A DNA stretch of 64,000 nt from the NCBI RefSeq assembly GCF_000719955.1, contig NZ_JOII01000004.1:310001-374000 (forward strand). The letters run 5' to 3'. Under the pieces are notes generated by a model. The model was not told the origin of the DNA and searched no databases. It was given only the letters and a program-made list of their open reading frames with translations. This stretch comes from Streptomyces albidoflavus. GTDB taxonomy: Bacteria; Actinomycetota; Actinomycetes; Streptomycetales; Streptomycetaceae. The stretch's first letter is position 1; the number at the start of each line of letters is the position of its first letter. The position numbers and the translations under genes were made by a program. Positions 8,574 to 15,626 of the stretch are shown in pieces.

Positions 8574-8783
8574 GGCCGCCTCACTTCCCGTCTCGTCCCA
8601 CGCGTCACGTCCATCCTGCCGAACCGGTGACGAGCACTCCTGATTCCCCCCACGAAGGCCACGCGTTTCACCGTCCGGGCGCGGAAGAACCAGGTCAGAC
8701 GTGACGAAGCTCTCTCGGCGTACCGGAACCGGGGCTGGTCTCCGGCCCGTTCTTGGGGCACGATCTGCGCAACGCCGAAAACC

Positions 8784-8795
8784 TACGGCTCCGTA
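8784..8795. promoter_or_regulatory. Inverted repeat upstream of the acyltransferase gene
   Basis: TACGGCTCCGTA has perfect 5-bp arms around CT, 49 bp before the acyltransferase start, in a less GC-rich stretch that probably holds the promoter. It is a plausible operator for a lipid-responsive regulator, but no regulator is encoded next to it. Confidence 0.35.
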
Positions 8796-8843
8796 ACTTC
8801 CACCGGGAGAGCCCTCCCCGGGTACAGAAGGGTCCCCACTTAC

Positions 8844-9575
8844 ATGGCAGAACTCGTCTATCGACCGGTCATCGGTGCCGCGCAAACGATGTTCAAGGCA
8901 CTTGACCTGAAGATCGAGTGCCGGGGCTCCGAGCACATCCCGCGCGTCGGCGGTGCGGTGCTGGTCAGCAACCACATCAGCTACATGGACTTCATCTTCA
9001 ACGGCCTGGCGGCGCTGCCGCAGAAGCGGCTGGTGCGGTTCATGGCGAAGGACTCGGTCTTCCGCCACAAGATCTCCGGTCCGCTGATGCGCGGCATGAA
9101 GCACATCCCGGTCGACCGCAAGAAGGGTGAGGCGGCCTACGCGCACGCGCTCAACTCCCTGCGTTCCGGCGAGATCATCGGTGTCTTCCCCGAGGCCACC
9201 ATCTCCCAGTCGTTCACGCTGAAGTCCTTCAAGTCCGGCGCGGCCCGCCTGGCCCAGGAGGCCGGGGTCCCGCTGATCCCGATGGCCCTGTGGGGCACCC
9301 AGCGGATATGGACCAAGGGCCACCCGCGCAACTTCCGGCGCAGCCACATCCCGATCACCATCCGTGTCGGTGAGCCGCTGGAGGCGCCCGCCGACCAGTA
9401 CGCCGGGGCGATCACTCGCCGGCTGCGGGAGCGGATGCAGGAGCTGCTGGAGGCGGCGCAGCGCGCCTACCCGGTACGCCCCAAGGGTCCTGACGACACC
9501 TGGTGGATGCCGGCCCACCTGGGCGGCACCGCGCCGACCCCGGAGGCGGTACGCGAGGCCGAGCAGAAGGACTGA
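8844..9575 (+). CDS. PlsC-type 1-acyl-glycerol-3-phosphate acyltransferase
   Basis: This 243-residue membrane-associated acyltransferase should move an acyl chain from acyl-CoA or acyl-ACP to lysophosphatidic acid or a similar acceptor. The LPLAT motifs are visible: catalytic NHISYMD (His/Asp pair, motif I), a basic motif II region with GMKHIPVDRKKGE, FPEATIS (motif III) and VPLIPMALWGTQ (motif IV). ATG at 8844 is preceded by AGAAGGG. It is transcribed alone, converging on the threonine aldolase with a perfect 13-bp hairpin between. The C-terminal 50 residues are charged and probably flexible. Confidence 0.9.
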   Translation: MAELVYRPVIGAAQTMFKALDLKIECRGSEHIPRVGGAVLVSNHISYMDFIFNGLAALPQKRLVRFMAKDSVFRHKISGPLMRGMKHIPVDRKKGEAAYAHALNSLRSGEIIGVFPEATISQSFTLKSFKSGAARLAQEAGVPLIPMALWGTQRIWTKGHPRNFRRSHIPITIRVGEPLEAPADQYAGAITRRLRERMQELLEAAQRAYPVRPKGPDDTWWMPAHLGGTAPTPEAVREAEQKD

Positions 9576-9623
9576 CGCCACGTCGGCCCTTCCCCGCCGG
9601 ACGGGCCAAGTGCTCCAGAACGA

Positions 9624-9660
9624 GCGGCCACCCGTGTGCAATGCGTTCACGGGTGGCCGC
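9624..9660. terminator. Bidirectional terminator hairpin
   Basis: GCGGCCACCCGTG (9624-9636) pairs perfectly with CACGGGTGGCCGC (9648-9660) around an 11-nt loop. It lies between the convergent acyltransferase and threonine aldolase genes. Confidence 0.8.
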
Positions 9661-9690
9661 ACAGGTACGAGCCCTAGGAGTGTGCCGGGG

Positions 9691-10761
9691 TCAGCGGCCC
9701 ATCTCCTCGCGGAGGGCGGCCACGAAGGCGTCGACGTCCGCCTCCTGGGTGTCGAAGGAGCACATCCAGCGGACCTCCCCCGCCTGCTCGTCCCAGAAGT
9801 AGAAGCGGAAGCGCTTCTGGAGGCGCTCGGAGACGTCGTGCGGGAGCCGGGCGAAGACCGCGTTGGCCTGCACCGGGTGGACGATCTCCACGCCGTCGAC
9901 CGTCTCGACGGCCTCGGCGAGGCGGCGGGCCATGGCGTTGGCGTGCCGGGCGTTGCGCAGCCAGAGGTCCTTGGCGAGCATCGCCTCCAGCTGCACCGAG
10001 ACGAACCGCATCTTCGAGGCGAGCTGCATCGACAGCTTCCGCAGGTGCTTCATGTGGCGGGCGGTGTCCGGGTCGAGGACGATCACCGCCTCGCCGAAGA
10101 GCATGCCGTTCTTGGTCCCGCCGTACGAGAGCACGTCGACGCCGACCGCGTTGGTGAAGGCGCGCATGGGGACGTCGAGGGAGGCCGCGGCGTTGGCTAT
10201 CCGGGCGCCGTCGAGGTGGACCTTCATGCCCCGCTCGTGGGCGTGGTCGCAGATCGCGCGGATCTCCTGGGGCGTGTAGACCGTGCCCAGTTCGGTGTTC
10301 TGGGTGAGGGAGACGACCTGCGGCATGGCCCGGTGCTCGTCGTCCCAGCCGTACGCCTCGCGGTCGATCAGCTCGGGGGTGAGCTTGCCGTGCGGGGTGG
10401 GGACGGTGAGCAGCTTCAGCCCGCCGACGCGCTCGGGCGCCCCGCACTCGTCGACGTTGATGTGGGCGCTCTCCGCACAGATCACCGCGCCCCAGCGGTC
10501 GGTCAGCGCCTGGAGGGCGACGACGTTGGCGCCGGTGCCGTTGAAGACGGGGAACGCCTGCGCCGAGCCGCCGAAGTGGCTCCGGACGATCTGCTGGAGA
10601 TGCTCGCTGTAGTCGTCCTCCCCGTACGCCACCTGGTGCCCGCCGTTGGCCAGGGCGAGGGCCGCCATGACCTCGGGATGGGCGCCGGCGTAGTTGTCGC
10701 TGGCGAACCCGCGGAGCTGCGGGTCGTGGCGGCGTCGCGCGTCGGTGCGGGGCGGGTTCAC
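9691..10761 (-). CDS. Low-specificity L-threonine aldolase (beta-eliminating lyase family)
   Basis: The 356-residue fold-type I PLP enzyme should cleave L-threonine/allo-threonine to glycine and acetaldehyde. Family landmarks are FASDNYAGAHPEVMAAL at the start, HINVDECGAPE, HLDGARIANAAAS (Asp for PLP N1) and LSYGGTKNGM with the Schiff-base lysine (SYGGTKNG). I chose GTG at 10761 because it overlaps the SDR stop as GTGA, a sign of translational coupling; an in-frame GTG 18 nt earlier is possible. It is the last gene of a three-gene unit after DUF6421 and the SDR, and is closed by a strong hairpin. Confidence 0.85.
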   Translation of the reverse strand: MNPPRTDARRRHDPQLRGFASDNYAGAHPEVMAALALANGGHQVAYGEDDYSEHLQQIVRSHFGGSAQAFPVFNGTGANVVALQALTDRWGAVICAESAHINVDECGAPERVGGLKLLTVPTPHGKLTPELIDREAYGWDDEHRAMPQVVSLTQNTELGTVYTPQEIRAICDHAHERGMKVHLDGARIANAAASLDVPMRAFTNAVGVDVLSYGGTKNGMLFGEAVIVLDPDTARHMKHLRKLSMQLASKMRFVSVQLEAMLAKDLWLRNARHANAMARRLAEAVETVDGVEIVHPVQANAVFARLPHDVSERLQKRFRFYFWDEQAGEVRWMCSFDTQEADVDAFVAALREEMGR

Positions 10762-11525
10762 GGCTTCTCGGTCAGCCACAGACGGTTTCCGTTCACTTCC
10801 CTGGTCGGGCTCCCCCAGGTCTCGACGATGGCCTGGGCCAGGTCGGTCACGTCGGTGAAGCCCGCGAACTTCGCGTTGGGGCGCTCGGCGCGCATCGCCT
10901 CGTGGACCAACGCCTTGACCACCAGGATCGCAGCCGCGGCGCGGGGCCCGTCCTCGCCCCCGGCCTTGCGGAAGGCGTCGCCGAGGGCGAGCGTCCACGC
11001 CTCGGCGGCGGCCTTGGCGGCGGCGTACGCGGCGTTGCCGGCGGTGGGCTTGCTGGCTCCGGCGGCGCTGATCAGCAGGTAGCGGCCGCGGTCGCTGCGC
11101 TCCAGGGCGGGGCGGAAGGCCAGGGAGGTGTTCTGGACGGTGCGGATGAGGAGCTTCTCCAGCAGGTCCCAGTCCTGGAGGGCGGAGTCGGTGAGGTCCG
11201 CGCCGCCGCGCCAGCCGCCGACCAGGTGGACGAGGCCGTCGAGCCGGCCGAAGTCCTTCTGGACGCGGTCGGCCCAGTCCTGGGTGGCGTGCAGGTCGAG
11301 GAGGTCGATGGTCTCGCCGATGACGGTGGCGCCGCCGTGGGCGTAGCGGGCGGCGTCGACGGCCTCGGCCAGGCGCTCGACGTCGGCGTCGGCGCCGATC
11401 ACGGTGGCGCCGGCCTCGGCCAGGCGCAGCAGGGTGGCCCGGCCCGCGGGTCCGGCCGCGCCGGCGACCGCGACGACGGCTCCTTCGAGGGACTGCGGGG
11501 TCGCGCTGTGCTGTGTGTCGTTCAT
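10758..11525 (-). CDS. Short-chain dehydrogenase/reductase
   Basis: The 255-residue classical SDR has a Rossmann fold but a variant nucleotide loop, VAVAGAAGPAGRA, in place of TGxxxGxG. The catalytic set looks present: Ser in LLISAAGASK, and Tyr/Lys in AAYAAAKAAAE. It should oxidise or reduce an alcohol/ketone with NAD(P). ATG at 11525 has AAGGTGA 5 nt upstream and begins 5 nt after the DUF6421 stop. Its stop overlaps the threonine aldolase start. Substrate unknown; co-expression with an aldolase hints at a beta-hydroxy or aldehyde metabolite, which is inference. Confidence 0.82.
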   Translation of the reverse strand: MNDTQHSATPQSLEGAVVAVAGAAGPAGRATLLRLAEAGATVIGADADVERLAEAVDAARYAHGGATVIGETIDLLDLHATQDWADRVQKDFGRLDGLVHLVGGWRGGADLTDSALQDWDLLEKLLIRTVQNTSLAFRPALERSDRGRYLLISAAGASKPTAGNAAYAAAKAAAEAWTLALGDAFRKAGGEDGPRAAAAILVVKALVHEAMRAERPNAKFAGFTDVTDLAQAIVETWGSPTREVNGNRLWLTEKP

Positions 11526-11530
11526 GGCCG

Positions 11531-12979
11531 TCACCTTCCCGCCGGGGCGGGGGCGTCCGCACCGGTCTCACTGGCGGCCCCGGCCGTTGCCGGGTCCTGG
11601 GCAGTGATCCCCTTCGTGGCGGCGATCACACCTTTGAGCTTCTTCTTGAGGGCTTCGTAGAACATGCTCAGGGGGAACTCGTCGGGCAGCACGTCGTCGA
11701 CGAGCTTGCGCGGCGGGAGGGTGAGGTCGAGGGCGTCGGGGCCCTTGGCCCAGCGGGAGCCGGGGTGCGGTGCGAGGTAGGTGGAGACCAGGTCGTACGC
11801 GGCGAACCAGTGGACGAGCTTGGGGCGGTCGATGCCGTCGCGGTAGAGCTTCTCGATCTCGGCGCAGAGCTGGTTGGTGACCTGCGGGGCCCGCTCCCAG
11901 TCGATGCTGAGCCGGTTGTCGGTCCAGCGGACGACGTCGTGGCGGTGGAGGTAGGCGAAGAGGAGCTGGCCGCCGAGGCCGTCGTAGTTCCGGTTGCGCT
12001 CGCCGGTGACCGGGAAGCGGAACATGCGGTCGAAGAGGACCGCGTACTGCACGTCGCGGCCCTGCGGGAAGCCGTCGGCCTCCAGCTTCACGGCCTCCTT
12101 GAAGGCGGTGAGGTCGCAGCGCAGCTCCTCCAGGCCGTACATCCAGAACGGCTGGCGCTGCTTGATCATGAACGGGTCGAAGGGCAGGTCGCCGTGGCTG
12201 TGGGTGCGGTCGTGGACCATGTCCCACAGCACGAACGCCTGCTGGCTGCGGTCCTGGTCGGCGACGAGGGCGCGGATGTCGTCGGGGAGCTCCAGGCCGA
12301 GGATGTCCACGGCGGCCTCGGTGACCTTGCGGAAGCGGGCCGCCTCGCGGTCGCAGAAGATGCCGCCCCAGGTGAAGCGCTCGGGGGCCTCGCGGACGGC
12401 CACGGTCTCGGGGAAGAGCACCGCCGAGTTGGTGTCGTAGCCCGAGGTGAAGTCCTCGAAGGTGATGCCGCAGAACAGCGGGTTGTCGTAGCGGGTGCGC
12501 TCCAGCTCGGCCAGCCAGTCGGGCCAGACCATGCGCAGGACGACCGCCTCGAAGTTGCGGTCGGGGTTGCCGTTCTGCGTGTACATCGGGAAGACGACGA
12601 GGTGCTGGAGGCCGTCGGCGCGCCCGGCGGCGGGCTGGAAGGCGAGCAGCGCCTCCAGGAAGTCCGGCACGCCGAAGCCGTCGTCGGCCCAGCGGCGGAG
12701 GTCCGCGACGAGGGCGCGGTGGTACGCGGCGTCGTGCGGCAGGAGCGGGGCGAGCGCCTCGACGCCGGCGATCACCCGCTCGACGAGGGCGCGGACCGCC
12801 TCCGGGGCGGGCGCGCCGTCGGCGGCGAGGTCGACGGAGCCGTCGGCCTGCTGGAGGACGCGCAGTTCTTCGACGGCCTCCTTGAGCAGCGGCCAGGCGG
12901 GGTCGTCCACGACGCGGGGAGCCGAGTCACCGGACGTCTGCCCCTCCCGCACGGCGTCCTGCGCAAGAATTTCCGTCAT
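11531..12979 (-). CDS. DUF6421 family protein, possible metallohydrolase
   Basis: This 482-residue protein belongs to a Streptomyces-wide family of unknown function curated as DUF6421. No signal peptide or membrane segment is seen, so it is cytosolic. Residues 256-263 read HDRTHSHG, and residues 283-290 read LEELRCDL. A histidine cluster followed about 25 residues later by a Glu-Glu-x-Arg stretch resembles the layout of zinc peptidases (compare the HExxGH and EExRA(E/D) motifs of M49 enzymes). This is a resemblance seen by eye only, with Asp instead of the usual catalytic Glu. The C-terminal 25 residues are Ala/Pro-rich. It is the first gene of a tight operon with an SDR and threonine aldolase. 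Confidence 0.75.
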   Translation of the reverse strand: MTEILAQDAVREGQTSGDSAPRVVDDPAWPLLKEAVEELRVLQQADGSVDLAADGAPAPEAVRALVERVIAGVEALAPLLPHDAAYHRALVADLRRWADDGFGVPDFLEALLAFQPAAGRADGLQHLVVFPMYTQNGNPDRNFEAVVLRMVWPDWLAELERTRYDNPLFCGITFEDFTSGYDTNSAVLFPETVAVREAPERFTWGGIFCDREAARFRKVTEAAVDILGLELPDDIRALVADQDRSQQAFVLWDMVHDRTHSHGDLPFDPFMIKQRQPFWMYGLEELRCDLTAFKEAVKLEADGFPQGRDVQYAVLFDRMFRFPVTGERNRNYDGLGGQLLFAYLHRHDVVRWTDNRLSIDWERAPQVTNQLCAEIEKLYRDGIDRPKLVHWFAAYDLVSTYLAPHPGSRWAKGPDALDLTLPPRKLVDDVLPDEFPLSMFYEALKKKLKGVIAATKGITAQDPATAGAASETGADAPAPAGR

Positions 12980-13312
12980 GCCTCGTACCTCCCGGGAAGA
13001 ACTTCACGTACGGCTCACCGTAGGCAGACCTCTCGCGTCAACACAAGGGATGCCGAAAAAACTGCGGCCACATCCCTTGATCGCCGCTGTTTTTCCTGTC
13101 ACCCTCCGCTCGTCGAAAGACGGGACCCTCCTGCCCGGTAGTGCGGGAGCTAGCTCCAGCGTGGCCCCGGCCGGCCTTTCCCGCACGTCAAGCCGGGGAC
13201 GGCGACACGCCCACGTCCGAGGGAGAAGGGCCGGTCAGGGCCTAGGCTGCATGCCGAGGCGGCACCTGAGGGGTACGGGCCGCGGCACAGCCGTCGACGA
13301 AACGAGCGGATC
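12980..13312. promoter_or_regulatory. 333-bp divergent promoter region with two inverted repeats
   Basis: This region separates DUF6421 (minus) from the GDPD gene (plus). It holds TACGGCTCACCGTA (13009-13022, 5-bp arms) about 30 bp before the DUF6421 start. Further out are CAAGGGATG (13044-13052) and its perfect complement CATCCCTTG (13071-13079), 18 nt apart, with an A-rich centre. The minus strand also has TTGACG as a possible -35 box near 13037. No gene is apparent in the remainder. Confidence 0.4.
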
Positions 13313-14014
13313 TTGAACTTCCTCACCATCGGCCACCGGGGTGCCATGGGCCACGAGCCGGAGAACACCCTGCGGTCCTTCGTCCGGGCCGAGCGGTCCG
13401 GCGTCGACCTGATCGAACTCGACCTGCACCTGAGCAAGGACGGCGCGCTGGTCGTCATGCACGACGCGGAGGTGGACCGGACCACCGACGGACGCGGCCC
13501 GATCGCCGAGAAGACCCTCGCCGAGCTGCGGGAACTCGACGCCGGCCAAGGGGAACGCGTCCCGGTCTTCGAGGAGGTGCTGGAGGCCGTCGGCGCCCCG
13601 CTCCAGGCGGAGATCAAGGACGTGGCGGCGGCCCGCGCGCTCGCCGAGGTGCTCGCCGAGCGGCAGCTGACCGACCGGGTGGAGGTCATCTCCTTCCACG
13701 ACGAGGCGCTCGCCGAGACCGCCCGGCTGCTGCCCGGGGTCCGGACCGCGCTGGTGGCCAGCCGCTACGGCACCGATGTGGTGGACCGGGCGCTGGCCGT
13801 CGGCGCCACCGCCCTCGTGCTCAACCTGCGGCGTCTCACGCTGGAGATCGCCCAGCGGGCACACAAGGCCGACCTGCGGTTCTTCACCTGGACGGTCAAC
13901 ACCGAAGAGCAGCTGCGGCTGGCCCTCGCCTTCGGCGCGGACGGCGTCACCACCGACCTCCCGGAGATCAAGGAGGCGGCCGCCCGGCTGCGCGGGGTCA
14001 GCCGATCGGCTTGA
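13313..14014 (+). CDS. Glycerophosphodiester phosphodiesterase
   Basis: The 233-residue GDPD hydrolyses glycerophosphodiesters to glycerol-3-phosphate and an alcohol, using a metal-dependent TIM barrel. The catalytic HRG motif is in GHRGAMGHEPENT, the metal ligands in LIELDLHLSKDG, and the second catalytic His in VVMHDAEVDRTTDG. LQAEIKD supplies a late Glu. No signal peptide is present, so it is cytosolic. The start is the TTG at 13313, which places the family's N-terminal strand correctly; GAGCGG is a weak ribosome site. Its 3' end overlaps the convergent GNAT gene by 17 bp. Confidence 0.9.
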   Translation: MNFLTIGHRGAMGHEPENTLRSFVRAERSGVDLIELDLHLSKDGALVVMHDAEVDRTTDGRGPIAEKTLAELRELDAGQGERVPVFEEVLEAVGAPLQAEIKDVAAARALAEVLAERQLTDRVEVISFHDEALAETARLLPGVRTALVASRYGTDVVDRALAVGATALVLNLRRLTLEIAQRAHKADLRFFTWTVNTEEQLRLALAFGADGVTTDLPEIKEAAARLRGVSRSA

Positions 14015-14549
14015 CCAGCAGCTCGAAGGCGAGGTCGTCGCGGAGCGGCAGGCCGAACCGCTCGTCGCCGTACGGGAACGGCGTGGTCTCACCGGTGCGC
14101 CGGTACCCGCGCCGCTCGTACCAGGCGATCAGCTCCTCGCGGGCGGAGATCACCGTCATGTGCATGGCGCGTACGCCCCACTTCTCGACGGCCAGGCGCT
14201 CCGCCTCCGCGAGGACCTGGCGGCCCACTCCCCCGCCCTGGAGGCCGGGGCGGACGGCGAACATGCCGAAGTAGGCGTGGTCGCCGCGGTGGGCGAGCTG
14301 GCAGCAGGCGATCAGCTCGCCGTTCCGCTCGGCCATGAGCAGGCGGCTGCCCTCACTCCGGACGATGTCCAGGACGCCCTGGCTGTCGGTCCGCTGCCCT
14401 TCGAGCAGGTCGGCCTCGGTGGTCCAGCCGAGCTGGCTGGACACGCCCCGGTACGCCGACTCCACCAGCGCCACCAGCTGCTCCACGTCGGCCTCGGTGG
14501 CGTCACGGTAGAGCAGTTCTCCGGTGGCGGGGGCGGGCACGGTGTCCAT
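13998..14549 (-). CDS. GNAT-family N-acetyltransferase
   Basis: The 183-residue protein has a single GNAT fold. The acetyl-CoA pyrophosphate loop lies in VRPGLQGGGVGRQVLAEAE (a variant of Q/RxxGxG/A), followed by the usual WYERRGYRRTGE near the end. It would acetylate a small amine or antibiotic-like substrate in the cytosol. ATG at 14549 is selected because the longer open frame upstream lacks GNAT similarity. Transcribed alone, it overlaps the GDPD 3' end tail to tail by 17 bp. The substrate is unknown. Confidence 0.8.
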   Translation of the reverse strand: MDTVPAPATGELLYRDATEADVEQLVALVESAYRGVSSQLGWTTEADLLEGQRTDSQGVLDIVRSEGSRLLMAERNGELIACCQLAHRGDHAYFGMFAVRPGLQGGGVGRQVLAEAERLAVEKWGVRAMHMTVISAREELIAWYERRGYRRTGETTPFPYGDERFGLPLRDDLAFELLVKPIG

Positions 14550-14662
14550 GGAGCGGGCCTTTCGTGAGGAGTCGGGGCGCACGCCGCGGGCGGGCACGGC
14601 CGAGAGTAACGCGCTCCCCCGGCCGCCCGTCGGCCGGTCCGGCACGTGGTCCGCCGGGCCCC

Positions 14663-14668
14663 TAGACT
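14663..14668 (+). promoter_or_regulatory. -10 box for a leaderless VOC gene
   Basis: TAGACT is followed by 7 nt and then the ATG at 14676, with no ribosome site, so transcription probably starts at the initiator codon. Confidence 0.6.
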
Positions 14669-14675
14669 CGGCCGC

Positions 14676-15068
14676 ATGGTGCATGTGCTGAGCAGCCGGA
14701 CCCTGTTGCGCCCCGCCGACCCGGAGCGGTCGCGGAGCTTCTACGGCGAGACGCTCGGGCTCGCCGTCCACCGCGAGTTCGGCACCGGGCCCGAGCGGGG
14801 CACGGTGTACTTCCTCGGCAACGGCTTCCTGGAGGTCTCCGGCCGCTCCTCGGAGCCGGTCCCTCCGGGCCTGTGCCTCTGGCTCCAGGTCGCCGACCTG
14901 GCCGCCACCCACCAGGAGCTGGCGGAGCGCGGGGTGGAGATCCTGCGGGAGCCGCGCCAGGAGCCCTGGGGGCTGATCGAGATGTGGATCGCCGACCCGG
15001 ACGGCACCCGGATCGTGCTGGTGGAGATCCCGGCGGAGCATCCGCTGCGGTACCGCCCCGGAATCTGA
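14676..15068 (+). CDS. VOC-superfamily (glyoxalase/dioxygenase-like) protein
   Basis: The 130-residue protein carries one vicinal-oxygen-chelate module with paired beta-alpha-beta-beta-beta units. Landmarks are RPADPERSRSFYGETLGLAV, the middle strand with CLWLQVADLAATHQEL, and IEMWIADPDGTRIVLVEIP near the C-terminus, where a metal Glu usually sits. A single module of this size acts as a dimer and may be a glyoxalase, a dioxygenase or a metal-chelate drug-binding protein. ATG at 14676 is chosen because the -10 box TAGACT lies 7 nt upstream (leaderless). It converges on the MarR gene, 27 bp away. Confidence 0.78.
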   Translation: MVHVLSSRTLLRPADPERSRSFYGETLGLAVHREFGTGPERGTVYFLGNGFLEVSGRSSEPVPPGLCLWLQVADLAATHQELAERGVEILREPRQEPWGLIEMWIADPDGTRIVLVEIPAEHPLRYRPGI

Positions 15069-15095
15069 CCGCCTCGACCGGTCGCCCCGCGGGCC

Positions 15096-15626
15096 CTACA
15101 GGCCGCCGAGCCGCCCTTCGAGCTGGAGGAGGAGGCCGGAGAGCAGACCGGTGAGTTCCTCGTGGCCGTCCTCGTCCAGTCCGGCGAGGACGGCCTTCTC
15201 GTAGGCCAGCTGCTCGGGGAGGATGCCGTCGACCAGCGCCCGCCCGGCGTCGGTGAGGCGGACCCGGGCGACGCGGCGGTCACGGGTGTCGGCGCGGCGC
15301 TCGACCAGTTCGCGCTCCTGGAGCTGTTTGACGCGCTTGGTCACGGCGGCGCCGGAGGAGAAGGTCTCCCGGGCCAGCTCCCCGGGGGTCAGCTCGTCGC
15401 CGGTCCGGCGCAACGCGCCCAGCAGGTCGAACTCGGCACGGCTCAGCCCCGCCCGGCGCAGCGGCGCGTCCTCGGCCTGCTGGAGGAGGGCGGCACAGCG
15501 GTTGACACGCCCGATGATCTCCATCGGACCGGTGTCGAGACCGGGGTGCACGCTCTGCCACTGCCGGATCACCCCGGCGACGGTGTCGCCGTCCCGCCGC
15601 CGCTGCGCTGCCGTACCGGTGTTCAT
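15096..15626 (-). CDS. MarR-family transcriptional regulator
   Basis: The 176-residue regulator has a winged helix at about residues 65-135: LSRAEFDLLGALRRTGDELTP, then the recognition helix region SGAAVTKRVKQLQERELVERR and the wing TRDRRVARVRLTD. The rest forms the dimerisation helices. ATG at 15626 overlaps the stop of the upstream FUSC exporter as ATGA, so it is translated from the same message. MarR proteins paired with exporters usually repress the pair until an aromatic ligand binds. The likely operator lies before the exporter gene. Confidence 0.88.
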   Translation of the reverse strand: MNTGTAAQRRRDGDTVAGVIRQWQSVHPGLDTGPMEIIGRVNRCAALLQQAEDAPLRRAGLSRAEFDLLGALRRTGDELTPGELARETFSSGAAVTKRVKQLQERELVERRADTRDRRVARVRLTDAGRALVDGILPEQLAYEKAVLAGLDEDGHEELTGLLSGLLLQLEGRLGGL

